Positions 21,060 through 31,306 of a stretch of 64,000 nt of DNA are shown here, in pieces. Position 1 is the first letter of the stretch. The number at the start of each line of letters is the position of its first letter. The stretch comes from Prorocentrum cordatum. Taxonomy: Eukaryota; Sar; Dinophyceae; Prorocentrales; Prorocentraceae. A program made the translations under genes and the position numbers. The notes under the pieces were generated by a model. The model worked only from the letters and a program-made list of their open reading frames with translations, was not told the DNA's origin and did no database searches. The stretch lies in assembly GCA_963575745.1 (NCBI GenBank), contig CAUYUJ010015830.1, positions 10,001 through 74,000 on the forward strand, given 5' to 3'.

Positions 21060-21185
21060 AGGATTTTGGCCTCTTGGGGCCATCTTGGGACGCCCCTTGG
21101 GCGCCTCTTTGGGGGCCTCTTGGGGGCCTCTTGGGCGGTCTTGGGCTCTCTTGGAGCGCTCTTGGGCCGCCTTGGGGGGGAACCC
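21060..21185. repeat. GGGCCTCTTGG minisatellite, inverse of the array at the window start
   Basis: About nine degenerate 11-12 bp units (GGCCTCTTGGG and variants such as GGTCTTGGGC, GCTCTTGG). This is the reverse complement of the unit at 1-95, so the same family occurs in both orientations 21 kb apart. Confidence 0.8.
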
Positions 21186-21254
21186 GAAAAACATGCAACA
21201 ACCCGCGGGAAAACCCGAAAACGGCCATTCTCCGGCGTGCAAGGGGCAGGAATA

Positions 21255-21387
21255 TAGGGGGCCACATGCGAACCCTACCCCTACCCCCCACGATTTCTGA
21301 GGGGGAGGGTGGGGTGGACGAAGTGAACCCCATCCTCCCCCTCAGAAATCGTGGGGGGTAGGGGTAGGGTTCGCATGTGGCCCCCTA
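21255..21387. repeat. Near-perfect foldback: 61-bp arms, 11-nt loop
   Basis: Arm one, 21255-21315, pairs with arm two, 21327-21387, with a single mismatch (21309 against 21333). The loop is GGACGAAGTGA. The arms contain AACCCTACCCCTACCCCCC on one side and the G-rich complement on the other, so each strand could form either a hairpin or a G-quadruplex. It may be a foldback transposable element or a recent inverted duplication. Confidence 0.93.
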
Positions 21388-21589
21388 AGGAAACAATACG
21401 AGGGCGGCCGCGCTGAGGGAGGGTGGGCAAACAAAAGCACACCCGATCGGAGATCTGGGCCATCCGCCGGCGAGGTGCCCGCCGCGGCGCCGCGCGCGCC
21501 AGCGGCAGAGGCGGCAGCCGCCCTCCCCCGGCGGCAGCCCCCGGCGTGGGCGGAGGCTCTAAGCCTCCTGCATGGGGTCCGAGCAGATT

Positions 21590-21966
21590 CGGGTCGGGCG
21601 AAAGGGGGGGAGTGGGAAAGGGGGGGGGGGTACGAAATTTGCTGCATGCAGCTGGTTTCGGCCTCACCCAGGGGCCCATACCTCGATGCACAGCCGCCTC
21701 CAGGCGCCAGGAGGCGCCGGGAAAATCAGCTACGTGAGCTGATTCTCACCCCCCCCTTTGCTATCCCCCCCTTTCGCCCGACCCTATAGATGGGGTCGGA
21801 GGGTCGCGCCGCATCTCCGATGCATCGACGATGCGGCTCGATGTGGAGACCGCGTTTCCTCACGCCGACGTCGCCGATGCATCGCCGAGGCATCGCCAAT
21901 GCACATCGGCGATGCATTGGCGATGCGGCGCGCTCCTTCGACCCCATCCGCCCGGACCCCATCTAT
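21590..21966. repeat. Nested imperfect inverted repeats rich in GATGCATCG
   Basis: GGGTCGGGCGAAAGGGGGGG near 21590 is complementary to the segment ending near 21785. Just inside, GATGGGGTCGGAGGGTCGCG (from 21789) is complementary, with a few mismatches, to the segment ending near 21961. The centre (21810-21935) is built from GATGCATCG and GGCGATGC palindromes. The overall layout resembles a small non-autonomous foldback element. Confidence 0.7.
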
Positions 21967-22156
21967 GTGGGAGGCCTCTCGAGGCGCCCGCGGCGCAGGG
22001 CGCGGTCCACGGCAGCCCAGCGGAGGCGGGCGGGCGGAGTTCCGAGGCCGCGGGCGCCGGGCCGGCGAGCGCCGCGGCCACGGCCACGGCCAAGGCCGCG
22101 CACGGGGAGCGCACGCCTCCCGCGGTCGGGGCCCACCGTCGGGGGCGACGCCGACG

Positions 22157-22157
22157 A

Positions 22158-22242
<85 letters not shown>
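22157..22242. repeat. (GCC)n followed by (GAC)n microsatellite
   Basis: A pure GCC run passes into a GAC run. Long reading frames spanning it are repeat artefacts. Confidence 0.9.
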
Positions 22243-22245
<3 letters not shown>

Positions 22246-22246
22246 G

Positions 22247-22391
22247 TATAAGACCGAGGTCGGTTCGGGGAGGGTACCCTAGCGTTTTTCGTGTCTGTTG
22301 GGTGTTCGTCTGCATCCTTGAGGGAGTACGCTTGGATGTTCTGTCTGTTTTGGCCGACGGAGGGTCTCATGTTCTCGAGGGATGTCTTTCA
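22247..22391 (+). repeat. Dispersed ~145-bp repeat, copy 1
   Basis: It shares GTTCGGGGAGGGTA, TGCATCCT, GATGT and CGGAGGGTCTCATG, in the same order and spacing, with 27446-27596. The two copies sit 5.2 kb apart in the same orientation and are clearly diverged. Opposite-strand peptides start similarly (MRPSxxQN), so decayed coding origin is possible. Confidence 0.8.
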
Positions 22392-22754
22392 CGATTGTAT
22401 AATCTGAAGATCAGGCAGAGGTTTCTTGCCCTTCTCGGCCTCCAAGGGCCCTTGCCGGGGCCCCAGGTCCGTCCAAACACGGCTCGGGATGCAAAGCCGT
22501 TCCCGGGGAATGGGCCTCCCACGGCCAGGGGGGCCGGGATCGGGCGGCCCAGCCGAGAAAGGAGGAGGGAGGGGAGGCCTCGGTTTCGCCACCGGGGAGG
22601 CCCTCGTCGCCACCTCCAGATTCGCCTCGGATTCTGTTCAGAACGCACCCCGCGAGAGATCCAGAGGAAGGACATCGGCCTTCGCCCCCCTGGGAAACCC
22701 GATTTGTTTTTGATGCCACCCGCGTTTTTTCGTCGAGTTCGGCCCGCCGTCTTC

Positions 22755-22807
22755 GGCCCCCAGAGGTCCCGACCACCCATGAAGAAGGGGTCGGGACCTC
22801 TGGGGCC
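22755..22807. repeat. Hairpin with 19-20 bp arms
   Basis: GGCCCCCAGAGGTCCCGACC pairs with 22789-22807 apart from one bulged C; the loop is about 14 nt. Confidence 0.85.
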
Positions 22808-25800
22808 GCGCACGGGGCAAATCACACTGTCGAATGTCTGTCGAGTGAGGGGGCGCGACACCACAACCACCAGGGGGGCCGCCTCCAGCAAGGAGGTACA
22901 GTGGAGACCCATGCCAAGAAACACCCTGCGTGCCTCCAGGGTGCCCCAGGTTTCTTGGGTTTCGATGGTGTTGCTGTTGACAGCGCGACGTTCCCGCTGC
23001 AAAAAGGAATGGACGTCCTGGGGTCTCAGGGTTGGGTTTCGTGTGGAAGGCTTCTTGTGGACTGGCCTCCACTGTACACGATGCCTCCCCGCATTGGAGG
23101 CTGAAGGTGGAGACTGGAGGCTGGACGCTGGAGGCTGGATGTACACGATGCCCCCCCCTTCCCGAGCTGGAGGCCGGAGGTGTCTCGAGCGGGACAAGGG
23201 GGCCACACCATTGGTGTAAGCAGTCCGTCTGGTCGCTCCCCGGCCCCCCACCCCCCTGTGATCCTCGGGTGTGGCCAGCCAGCCGCGGCATCTGGGGCGC
23301 CTTTTCTCCATCGCCCCCCCTTCTGTAAAGGGTGGAGGCGTCGATCTGCCCCTGGAAGAGCATGTATGTCACCAGATCGGGCTGGGCCCATCATCCCATC
23401 CTGCCTGCCCCGCCCTCTCCCTCCCACGTCCCTCCAGCGCCTCCCGCCCCTCGCTCTCCTCTCTCTCTCTCTCTCGTTGCGCATCCCACGATTGCGTCAT
23501 TCTGGCGGGCCCAGGGCCGCTAATTAGGACAATCGTCGGCGGAACAAAGAAACAATCAGCACAACGGGAGGAGTGGGTGGGAGGGGTCCTGATGGCAGAT
23601 GTGACGCGCGGCCGCAACTAGCTTGCCTCCCTGATCTCTCCTTCCACCCCCCTCTCCCCTGACACGAGTCAGTAGGGAAAAAAAACAGGCACAATTAATC
23701 GTCGATTCCCCAGAAAATATGGGAAACTATGGGCAGTGGGGGGGAAGACAAAAACCAGAAAATATAGGAAAACATTGGGAATCCTGTTATTTGTGTCTGT
23801 TTATTTGTGTGTCCCAGATCCCCTTCAACGAGCTCCTTCGCACAGAGGTCCGTTTGCCCAGGTGCTCCCCCTTTTGGGTCGGTGGCCGTGCGCAGAGCTG
23901 GCGCGAGCTGCCGTGGGGGGCGCCGGCCCTGGAGGAGGAGCGCGAGGGCCAGAAGGGGGACGAGACGGAGGGGGACACAAGGAGGAGGAGGAGGAGGAGG
24001 AGGGAGAACCAGAAGGAGGAGGAGGGGGACACAAGGGGAAGGAGGGGGGGGACACAAGGGAGACACAAGGGGGAAAGGAGGAGGACAGGGGGGAGAACCA
24101 GAAGGAGGAGGTCGGTCGGTCGGTCGGTCGAAGACATCGAGTGACTCAGTCTGCTGGGCTCCGCCGGGGGGCTCGTGCAGCAGTGGCGGCCCCGGGCCCA
24201 GGAGCACGGGCTGCTCGACAGCGCGCTGACCGCAAACGTCGAACGACCCCCCCCAAACCCGAACCGGATCAACCATCTCCTCCCGCACGTCGCTTCATCC
24301 TAACGACGAAAACGAAGAGGACGACGAGGACGAGGACGAGGACGAGGAGGACCGGGGTTGGATCCACAGCAGTGGCGGGTGGAGGCAGGGCTGGGTGGAG
24401 GCGGAGGGGGACCTGAGATTCGATGTCGTGAAAAGATACATCAGCAGAATCACGACCATAGCCCTAGACCTCATCTGTCTGCGGCACTTCTCGAGCCGGA
24501 TCGGTCTGTGAGTGCCTTGGGGCCCGAGATTGGGCGAACTTTTTACGCCGCAGCGCGGCCAAGCGAACCCGCATGCGCGCTCTGGTGAGCCAGGCAATGG
24601 CAGACACTAGTCTAGCTGTCCGCTGGCAAGGGGGAGGAACCTGGGCGGAGCGCGGCCGCGGAGGGCGGAGGAGGGAGGGCACTCACGGCACGCAGAGCTT
24701 CGAGTGGAGTGGCTGGGCGGCCATCCTGCACTGACGCGGCATGGCAGTGGACGCGGGTCGGCGTCGCGGCCTCACCCAGGGGCTGGGGCGCAGGCGGCAG
24801 TACGCGAACGAGGACCAAGTTCTGCACGAACGAAATGGGTACGGAAAGAATGGGCACAATGCCCAACAGCAGTTCCTGTTCATTTTGAACAGGACTTGTT
24901 GTCCACGCCGCCGCGGCCTGTGTCCATTCGAGACAGAATGCTGCAGGGGAGGGCTGACGGATGCAGGAAGGCCCAAGTCCACCAGGGGTAGGGCCGCGAT
25001 AGCTCGCGGCAGCAAGATGCTGCCAGAGCCCTGCTGAGCTGCTGAGAATCGGGCTGTGGAACTGCGGCGCTGTCGGGGCGAGCGCAACGTATGCCAGAGA
25101 CTGTATAACGTCGCCGCCTGCCAAAGCGGCGCAGCCCCGAGCCCCGGCTGTCGGGGCCAGGGTGGCGACCGGCGAGGCTGTCGGGGGGCAGGGCGGCCGA
25201 GTCTGCAGGAGTGGCAGCCGGGGCCACGCGAGAGGGCTGCTGGCGGCCACTGGCGGAAAGACCGGGCGAGCACGCCGGGCGGGAAAGAATCGCGGCGCAC
25301 GGGCTTCGGGGTAGTGGCGTTCGCCCCAGAGTTCTACAGGAAGGACCCCCCCGTCCTCTCTCAGCTGCGGGGGGGAGCAGCGCTCCCGGCGGCGAGAGAT
25401 CTATCATTCCTCCTCCTCGGCTGGGTCGGCTACGCAGCTGCGGCGTTTCATCTTTTGCTGCCTGCTATGATCCTCGTGATGTCGAGAGACGCGGATCCGG
25501 CGATCCGTTCAAACATGTGTTTTGGCTCCGTTGGCTTTGTTTTGCGGTCGGAAACTTTTGGTTAGTTTGTCGCTCCGCCGGTTCTGGTCCATTTCTCTTC
25601 GGCGCGACACGATATCAATTTTCTGGTTCCCATGCGTCAACGTTCCGAGCCTGACGTTCCCGCCGCGACTTGCTTTGCAAAAGTTCCTGACCGTAGCTTT
25701 CTTGGACTCACAGTAGGACGACGGTGGCGAGTGCGAAGGCGACGATCGGCGGCAGGCTTCCTCCTCGGGAGCCATGGTCGGCGCCCTGATCGCGTGCTCC

Positions 25801-26225
25801 GGCGGGGCGCTCACCGCCACGGGCGCGAACGTCCTGTCGTGGTCCTCCCACAGGCCGGGCCGGGAGGGGAAAGGCGATGTTTTTTTGACGCCCATGCGCG
25901 AGCCAGCGAAGGCATTCGCCCCGCCCGCCCTTCACTCATGAGATCCCAGACCCCCTCACGCCAAGGTTTTTTCTTCAATTTACCGTCCCCAGGGGACCTG
26001 ACTGGGCACCAGGATCGTCAACGAACGACCCAGGATGAAAAACACGCTTCCAGGCAATCGAACGAGTCCTCCTGGTGTCCACGTCATGAAAAATAATAAT
26101 GTCGGGGGTTTGAAATGCGGGCGTTGTATCTTTCCCAACCCTCCTCTGTTGGGTTCTCGTTTTGAAAAGGGCACTGTGGTATCCACGAATCCACCTCTCT
26201 TCCCGCCTTCCCCCGCATCCTGCCT
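22808..26225. other. Intergenic, simple and short repeats only
   Basis: There is no supportable gene. Visible structure: GGAGGCTGGA-type short tandem repeats (about 23095-23190), a (CT)n stretch near 23460, GGA/GGGGGACA-rich tracts (23930-24110) ending in (GGTC)5 at about 24111-24130, and a GAC/GAG run near 24310-24355. Frames on both strands here are Arg/Pro/Gly-rich without motifs. Confidence 0.45.
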
Positions 26226-27215
26226 CCTCCTGCGCTGCTCCCTGGGAGGTCGCGAACTGCGCAATTGTCGCCACTTACGTGGGCTCCTGGGAGGTCCACC
26301 GGAGAGGAAGAGTACGTGCATCCAGACGAGACCTCGCGGCTCCCTGGGTGGCTGCGAACTACGCAATTGTCGCCATTGTCGTGGGCTCGTGGGAGGTCCA
26401 TCGGAGTGGAGGTGTACACGCATTCAGACGAGACCTCGCGGATCGTTTGGTGGCTGCGAACTGTATAATTGGTGCCATTGTCGCCACGCTCGGGGGTTCC
26501 ATCGGAGTGGAGGTGTGAGCGCATCCAGACGAGACCTTGCAGATCCCTGGGAAGTTACAAACTGCGCAATCGTAGCTCCTCGAATATCCAGCTGAGTGGA
26601 GGTGTACGCGCATACAGACGAGATCTCGCGGCTCCCCGCTGGATGTCTGCGCACTGCGTAATTCAGATAGTCGCCAGAGCTCCTGGGAGGTCCAGCGGAA
26701 TGGAGTTGTACGCGCATCCAGACGAGACCTCGCGGCTACCTGGGTGGCTGCGACTTGCGCAATTGTCGCCATTGTCGTGGGTCCTGGGAGGTCCAGCGAT
26801 GTGGAGGTGTGAGCGTATCTAGACGAGTCCTCGCGGCTTCCTGAGTGACTGCGAACTGCGCATTTGTCGCCACTTTCATTGGCTCCTGGGAGGTCCAGCG
26901 GAGTGGAGGTCAGCGCAGATAATTTCGAGACCTCGCGGCTCCCTGGGTGGCTGCGAACTGCGCAACTGTGGCCACATGTGTGGGCTCTTGGGAGGCACGG
27001 CGGAGGTGAGGACAGCTCTGATCACTTTGAGACCTCGCGGCTCCCTTGGGGGCTGCGAACTGCGCAATTGTCGCGAGTTTCGCGGGCCCCTGGGAGACAC
27101 GACGGAGGTGAGGGCAGCACAGATCATTTGAGACCTCGCGGCTCCCTTGGGGGCTGCGATATGAGTAACGGTCGTAGCCGCTGTCGTGAGCTGCTGGGAC
27201 GTACGGCGGGGTGCA
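26226..27215. repeat. Satellite array, ~102-bp unit, about ten copies
   Basis: The landmark GACCTCGCGG (or a variant) recurs at 26330, 26432, 26533, 26622, 26726, 26827, 26929, 27031 and 27132, with spacings of 102, 101, 89, 104, 101, 102, 102 and 101. Each unit also carries GGCTGCGAACTGCGCAATTG, GTCGCCATTGTCG, CTCCTGGGAGGTCC and often GCATCCAGACGA. Units differ by 10-25 percent, so this is an old array. The period is a multiple of three and the minus strand has long repeat-structured frames, but frame changes between units and the lack of motifs argue against a protein. Confidence 0.93.
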
Positions 27216-27445
27216 GGGCGCCCACTTGGCGCGTGCCCACATGGCGCGTGGCGCTGTCGCGTCATTTAGCGCGCGACGCTGCTGCACCATAGAGTTGCTC
27301 GGGCCACTTTTCACAAAAATACGTCTGCGCCCGGTCTCGGGCCCCGGGACCATCGCAGGTCGATCAAGCTTGCAAGATGCCGCGGGAAGATGGGGTCTAT
27401 AGGGTTCTGGTTGCGGTTGTTGTGGGGCCTCTTGTTCTCGCAACG

Positions 27446-27596
27446 TCGGATCCATCGAGGTCCGTTCGGGGAGGGTATCAGTATCCCGATGTTCTTCGTG
27501 CTTGCTGGATGCTCTTGTGCATCCTGGGGAGGGTGTCCTGGGATGTCTGTGTGTTCTGGCTGGCGGAGGGTCTCATGTCCATGGAGGATGTTCTTC
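27446..27596 (+). repeat. Dispersed ~145-bp repeat, copy 2
   Basis: The partner of 22247-22391, slightly longer by small insertions. It is followed at once by TCC-rich simple sequence. Confidence 0.8.
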
Positions 27597-28700
27597 TCTC
27601 CTCCTCCGCCCTCTTCCTCTTCCTCTTCCTCCTCCTTCCTCTTCCTCCTCCGCCCTCTCCTCCTTCCTCTTCCTCCTCCGCCCTCTCCCCTTCCTCCTCC
27701 GCCCTCTTCCTCTTCCTCATCCTTTCTTGGTCCGACTCGCGTCCTCTCCCTCCTCCGCCCTCTCCTCGCCGCGCGGCCTCCGCGGCTCGACCGGGCCGAG
27801 GCCGCCTTCCCCGCACCTCCCTCGCCTCCTGCTCCTCCTCGCTCCTCCTCGCCTCCTCGCTCCTCCTCGCCTCCTCGCTCCTCCTCGCCTCCTGCTCCTC
27901 CTCGCTCCTCCTCCCGCCTTCCCCACACCTCCCTCGCCTCCCTCGCCTCCTGCCCCTCCCTCGCCCGCTTCGCCCTCGCGTCGCTGGGGCCGGCAGGCCT
28001 CCTCGCCCCTGCCAGGGAGCAAGAGGCCCTCATGGGATAGTCGGGCGCCCCCCCCCACCCATGGCCCGATTCCCCCCCTCCCCCCAGACCGCCCCTCTAT
28101 GGGCACAGTCAACGCGCCAAGTAAGGACGCGCGCCGTCACCTAGGGTGCCCGTGTGCCCTTGCCTCTGCGGTCCGTCCTTGGCCGTTTTTTCGCTTGGTC
28201 GCCCGCCGCCCCCCAAAATTCCAACCTCGGCCTCCACGGGTCTTGCGCCCTCGCCGCCCGTCCTTACTGCGCGCGCGTCTTGACGCCAGCGCACCTCTTC
28301 GCCCTCGTCCTCCTGGTGAGCCCCCACGGTGGGAAGGCTGCAGGCTGGTCGACCCAGTGCGGAGCCCCTCGCCCGAGGCGCTGCGCCCCGGGCCGGGAGC
28401 GCCCTGGAGCCCCCGGGGGAGGCCTCGGGCTGTGGAGGGGGTCTGGGGCTGGGGCGCACGGCCCCCCAGGGCGGAGGGAGCAGAGCGGGAGGAGCACAAG
28501 GGGGAGGAGGGGGGGGGGATGAGGGGGGGGGGGACCGGGGGAGGTGGAGGAGGGGGGTAGACGGGGCAAGGTGGAGGAGGGGGGCCGGGGGGAGGGGGGG
28601 GAGGGGGGGGGGAGTGAGGAGGGGGGGGGGGACGGGGGAAGGTTGAGGAGGGTGGGGGGTGGGGGGATGTGCGAGCAAGGAGGAGGCGCGAGACTCGATG
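27597..28700. repeat. TCC-rich then G-rich low-complexity region
   Basis: About 27597-27960 is dominated by CTC/TCC variants, with a short CTCGCCTCCTCGCTCCTC sub-repeat near 27850. About 28490-28670 is almost pure G with A interruptions on the plus strand. Between them is arginine/proline-type GC-rich sequence with no recognised gene. Confidence 0.75.
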
Positions 28701-28760
28701 GGGGAGGGCGGAGGGGCAGGCAGGGGGGAAGCGGAGGAGGGCTGACTCTCGGAGCCGGAG

Positions 28761-28799
28761 CTCAGGGGGTCCTGAGCCAGACCTCAGGGGGTCCTGAGC
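28761..28799. repeat. Tandem pair of CTCAGG-GGGT-CCTGAG hairpins
   Basis: Two adjacent 18-19 bp copies at 28761-28778 and 28782-28799. Each has a 6-bp stem and a GGGT loop. Confidence 0.85.
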
Positions 28800-29163
28800 C
28801 GGCGCAGTGCCGAAAACTCCCTGCGAGGGGGAAATCGACTATCGCCGGAGTGACCTTTTGTGCGGGCCCATTGGGATCCCCCGATCGCTGTACGCGATGC
28901 GAAAGTCGCGTCGTTGCGCGCTTGTGTTTGGTCCCCCCGTGACCCCGAAGAAGCCGCGCATCGAAGGTCACTCTTACCCGGGGTCCTTGCGTGTAGCCGA
29001 GAAAACGCGCCTCTGCTGGCCTCACCGATGGGGAACCAAAACTCTGTTGGTCTTCGCGGCGCAGCCCCTGACCCACACCGAGTGAGGGAACAAGCCTCTG
29101 CTGGCCGCACCTGGCCGCCTTCGCGCAGCCAGTCTACGGCGCAGCGCAGAGAGGAGGCGGAGG

Positions 29164-29214
29164 ATGAGGAGGAGGAGGAGGAGGAGGACGAGGAGGAGGA
29201 GGAGGAGGAGGAGC

Positions 29215-29278
<64 letters not shown>

Positions 29279-29285
29279 CGACGAC

Positions 29286-29377
<92 letters not shown>

Positions 29378-29410
29378 GGGGAAGGAGGAGGAGGAGGAGG
29401 AGGAGGAGGG
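29164..29410. repeat. (GGA)n, (GAT)n, (GGA)n microsatellite block
   Basis: A GGA run, then about 160 bp of GAT with a short GAC patch, then GGA again. The poly-Asp and poly-Met frames are artefacts. Confidence 0.95.
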
Positions 29411-29549
29411 GGATAACGAGGAGGAGAGACGACGGAGAGGGACACGTGATCCCAGCCCCCCTTCGCGATGCTGATTCACGGTCTGGTTCGGTCAGCCGTC
29501 AGCGTAGCGCGGCCAAATGCAGTGAGGCGAGTACGCCGCGGGCTGGCCC

Positions 29550-29550
<1 letters not shown>

Positions 29551-29636
<86 letters not shown>
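29551..29636. repeat. (ATC)n microsatellite touching the SL relic
   Basis: A pure ATC run of nearly 30 units ends exactly where the spliced-leader relic begins. Confidence 0.95.
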
Positions 29637-29639
<3 letters not shown>

Positions 29640-29658
29640 GTAGCCATTTTGGCTCAAG
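29637..29658 (+). other. Relict dinoflagellate spliced leader, full length and exact
   Basis: All 22 positions match the known dinoflagellate SL exon (CCGTAGCC, ATTTT loop, GGCTCAAG). The next bases are CC, not GT, so this is an integrated mRNA 5' end rather than an SL RNA gene. About 105 bp downstream lies the ATG of the next gene. Confidence 0.95.
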
Positions 29659-29764
29659 CCTTTTCAGCCCCTGCTCCTGACAGGCTGCTGGCTTGCCACA
29701 TCCCGCAGCCCGTCCCTGCCGCGCGCGTGGTCAGACCTTACTGGTCCGTGCTCTTTCTTTCGGG

Positions 29765-30402
29765 ATGTCGAAGAAGCGCGTGGACCTTGAAGACGGCATC
29801 GCGTACACGTGGGACGAGTTCAGTAAGATCTACGTCGGGAAGTACAAGAAGAAGGAGGTCGAAGCCTGTCGGGAGTCGTGCAAGCCCGCGCAAAGGGCGA
29901 AGTCGAAGGCAAAGTCCAAGGCCAAGACCGAGGCCGAGGCCGAACCGGAGGCCAAGGCCAAGGCGAAGACAACGGCGAAGCCAAAGCTTAGGCCAAGGCC
30001 GAGCCGAAAGCCAAGGCCGAGGCTAAGTGAACAAAGGTGAAGCCCCCCAGGGTCCGCAAGCCAGTCAAGCTTGAGCCGATTTGCCTCTTCGTCCAGCTGG
30101 AGATCGAGCCAGAGCGGGTGGATGACTTCATCAGCGTGATGACCAAGGATCTCGAGGGGTCGCGGACCGGGCCTGGTTGCCTGCGGTTCGACTTGCTCCG
30201 CGACCAGGTGGACAAGAACAAGTTCACCCTATTCGAGGTGTACAAAGATGCCGATGTACTTGCCGCGCACAGTGAGATGCCTCACTTTAAGTTGCGGGAG
30301 GAGTTCAAGCAGGATGGGAACCCTGTCAAGTCACAGCTGGTACAAAAGTGCGACGGTTTTGACTATCTCGCGGGAAGCACAGGTGTGAAAGGCCCTAAGT
30401 GA
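29765..30402 (+). pseudogene. SL-retroposed gene: basic Lys/Ala-rich head and ABM-like (antibiotic biosynthesis monooxygenase) domain
   Basis: ATG at 29765 gives MSKKRVDLEDGIAYTWDEF followed by YVGKYKKKEVEA and a long Ala/Lys/Glu repeat. This first frame closes at 30038-30040. In another frame, directly after a TGA at 30028, a compact domain runs to the TGA at 30400. Its elements ICLFVQLEIEPERVDDF, GCLRFDLL, TLFEVYKDADVLAAH and MPHFKLREE match the dimeric alpha-beta-barrel ABM pattern (small monooxygenase or quinone-modifying proteins). The Lys/Ala region is frame-ambiguous, with stops in the ABM frame, so the copy is broken or a splice is missing. The SL relic upstream and lack of an obvious intron fit a processed gene copy. 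Confidence 0.65.
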
Positions 30403-30618
30403 AGACAGCGAGGAACCAGGACGGTACACATCATATGGTTCCCGTTGCATGCGCCGCTCATTGGTTGTACAGATGTGCAGAAGATGTTCGAACCATCGTA
30501 GCATGTATTGTCAATTGTCCGTGGGCGCCAGGAGTTCCAACTCGCTGGTGATATGAATTGGTGGGTGGCGATTTGTAGTAGTGCAAACATGTTTCGCGCA
30601 TCGATCATAAAACAAATC

Positions 30619-30712
30619 ATCAGCATCATCATCATCACCATCATCATCACCATCATCACCATCATCATCATCATCATCATCAACACCATCATCATCATTA
30701 TCATCATTATCA
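30619..30712. repeat. (ATC)n-type microsatellite abutting a degraded SL relic
   Basis: ATC repeats with scattered ACC/AAC/ATT units end where GTAGCCATTTT begins. Confidence 0.9.
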
Positions 30713-30733
30713 TGTAGCCATTTTTTGCTCCAG
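30712..30733 (+). other. Degraded spliced-leader relic
   Basis: GTAGCCATTTT is intact; the distal half reads TTGCTCCAG instead of GGCTCAAG. Its position directly after an ATC microsatellite and before an ORF copies the arrangement at 29637. Confidence 0.65.
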
Positions 30734-30757
30734 GCTCCCCGCGCGCGCGCGAAGGTG

Positions 30758-31222
30758 ATGGCTGCGGGTTCGGGCGCAGTGCTGCGAGGCGCTGGCGGGG
30801 TCCGGGCGGCGGCAGACCGGCTTGTGGCGCGCTTGCAGTCGCAACTGGACGTCGCGCTGCGCCAGAAGAAGCAGTTCGACGCAGCGTACACCGCACTCAT
30901 CGACGACGATGAGGTGGCGGCGCGGGCGCGCTGCATGCCCCCAGCGCTCATGGCCGCCGTCGCGGGCGTATGGCTCCAGCGCCTGAGGCGCAACGTCGGC
31001 TTCCACTCGGCGGCGCCTGGCGCGCGGGCACTGGCGGCGGGCGCGGGCGAGCTCCGCTCCCTTCCGCACGGGCCGCGGCTGGGGGCCGCTGCTACGGCGT
31101 CGGAGCGAGGGGCGCAGGCACCTCGTGGTGGGAGGCGCCGCAGGGGCAGTGGCTCCGCGCACGCATCGCAGCCTGTGGAGGGGGCCGCCCCCTCTGTTAA
31201 TGAAAGCTGTGCGCGGCCCTAG
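30758..31222 (+). CDS. Hypothetical Ala/Arg-rich protein downstream of an SL relic
   Basis: ATG at 30758 (MAAGSGAVLRGAGG) lies 25 bp after the degraded SL relic; the same frame is open from 30725 through an alternative codon. The protein is about 154 residues, starts with an amphipathic helix (ADRLVARLQSQLDVALRQKKQFDAAYTALID) and ends in low-complexity Arg/Gly/Ala. It has no recognised domain. A further exon or frame-shifted continuation may follow at 31307. Confidence 0.35.
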   Translation: MAAGSGAVLRGAGGVRAAADRLVARLQSQLDVALRQKKQFDAAYTALIDDDEVAARARCMPPALMAAVAGVWLQRLRRNVGFHSAAPGARALAAGAGELRSLPHGPRLGAAATASERGAQAPRGGRRRRGSGSAHASQPVEGAAPSVNESCARP

Positions 31223-31306
31223 CTTCGACCAGAAGGGGTGCGCTCTCGACCCGCGGATCAAAAAAGTAGAGGGGGCCGCGGCTCTTGGACACGTGGCTAG
31301 CACGCG

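Noticed and set aside
21831-23219. 462-codon plus-strand frame.
   Set aside because: It crosses (GCC)n/(GAC)n microsatellites and a dispersed repeat, is Arg-rich and has no recognisable domain.
2881-24130. The two (GGTC)5 runs as a paired element.
   Set aside because: They adjoin CTC repeats in one case and GGA repeats in the other, with different flanks; coincidence of simple sequence is sufficient.
24612-25565. Overlapping 170-212 codon frames on both strands.
   Set aside because: No motif, no preferred frame and no conserved start; indistinguishable from chance frames at this GC content.
26226-27215. CRISPR-like array.
   Set aside because: Units are contiguous and diverge along their whole length; there is no repeat/spacer alternation, and the context is eukaryotic.
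29134-29643. Poly-Ser, poly-His, poly-Asp and poly-Met frames.
   Set aside because: Pure translations of GAT/ATC/GGA microsatellites.
29637-29658. Possible SL RNA gene.
   Set aside because: The SL exon is not followed by a GT donor or an Sm-like site; the same is true at 11576 and 32657. These are relics in integrated cDNA.
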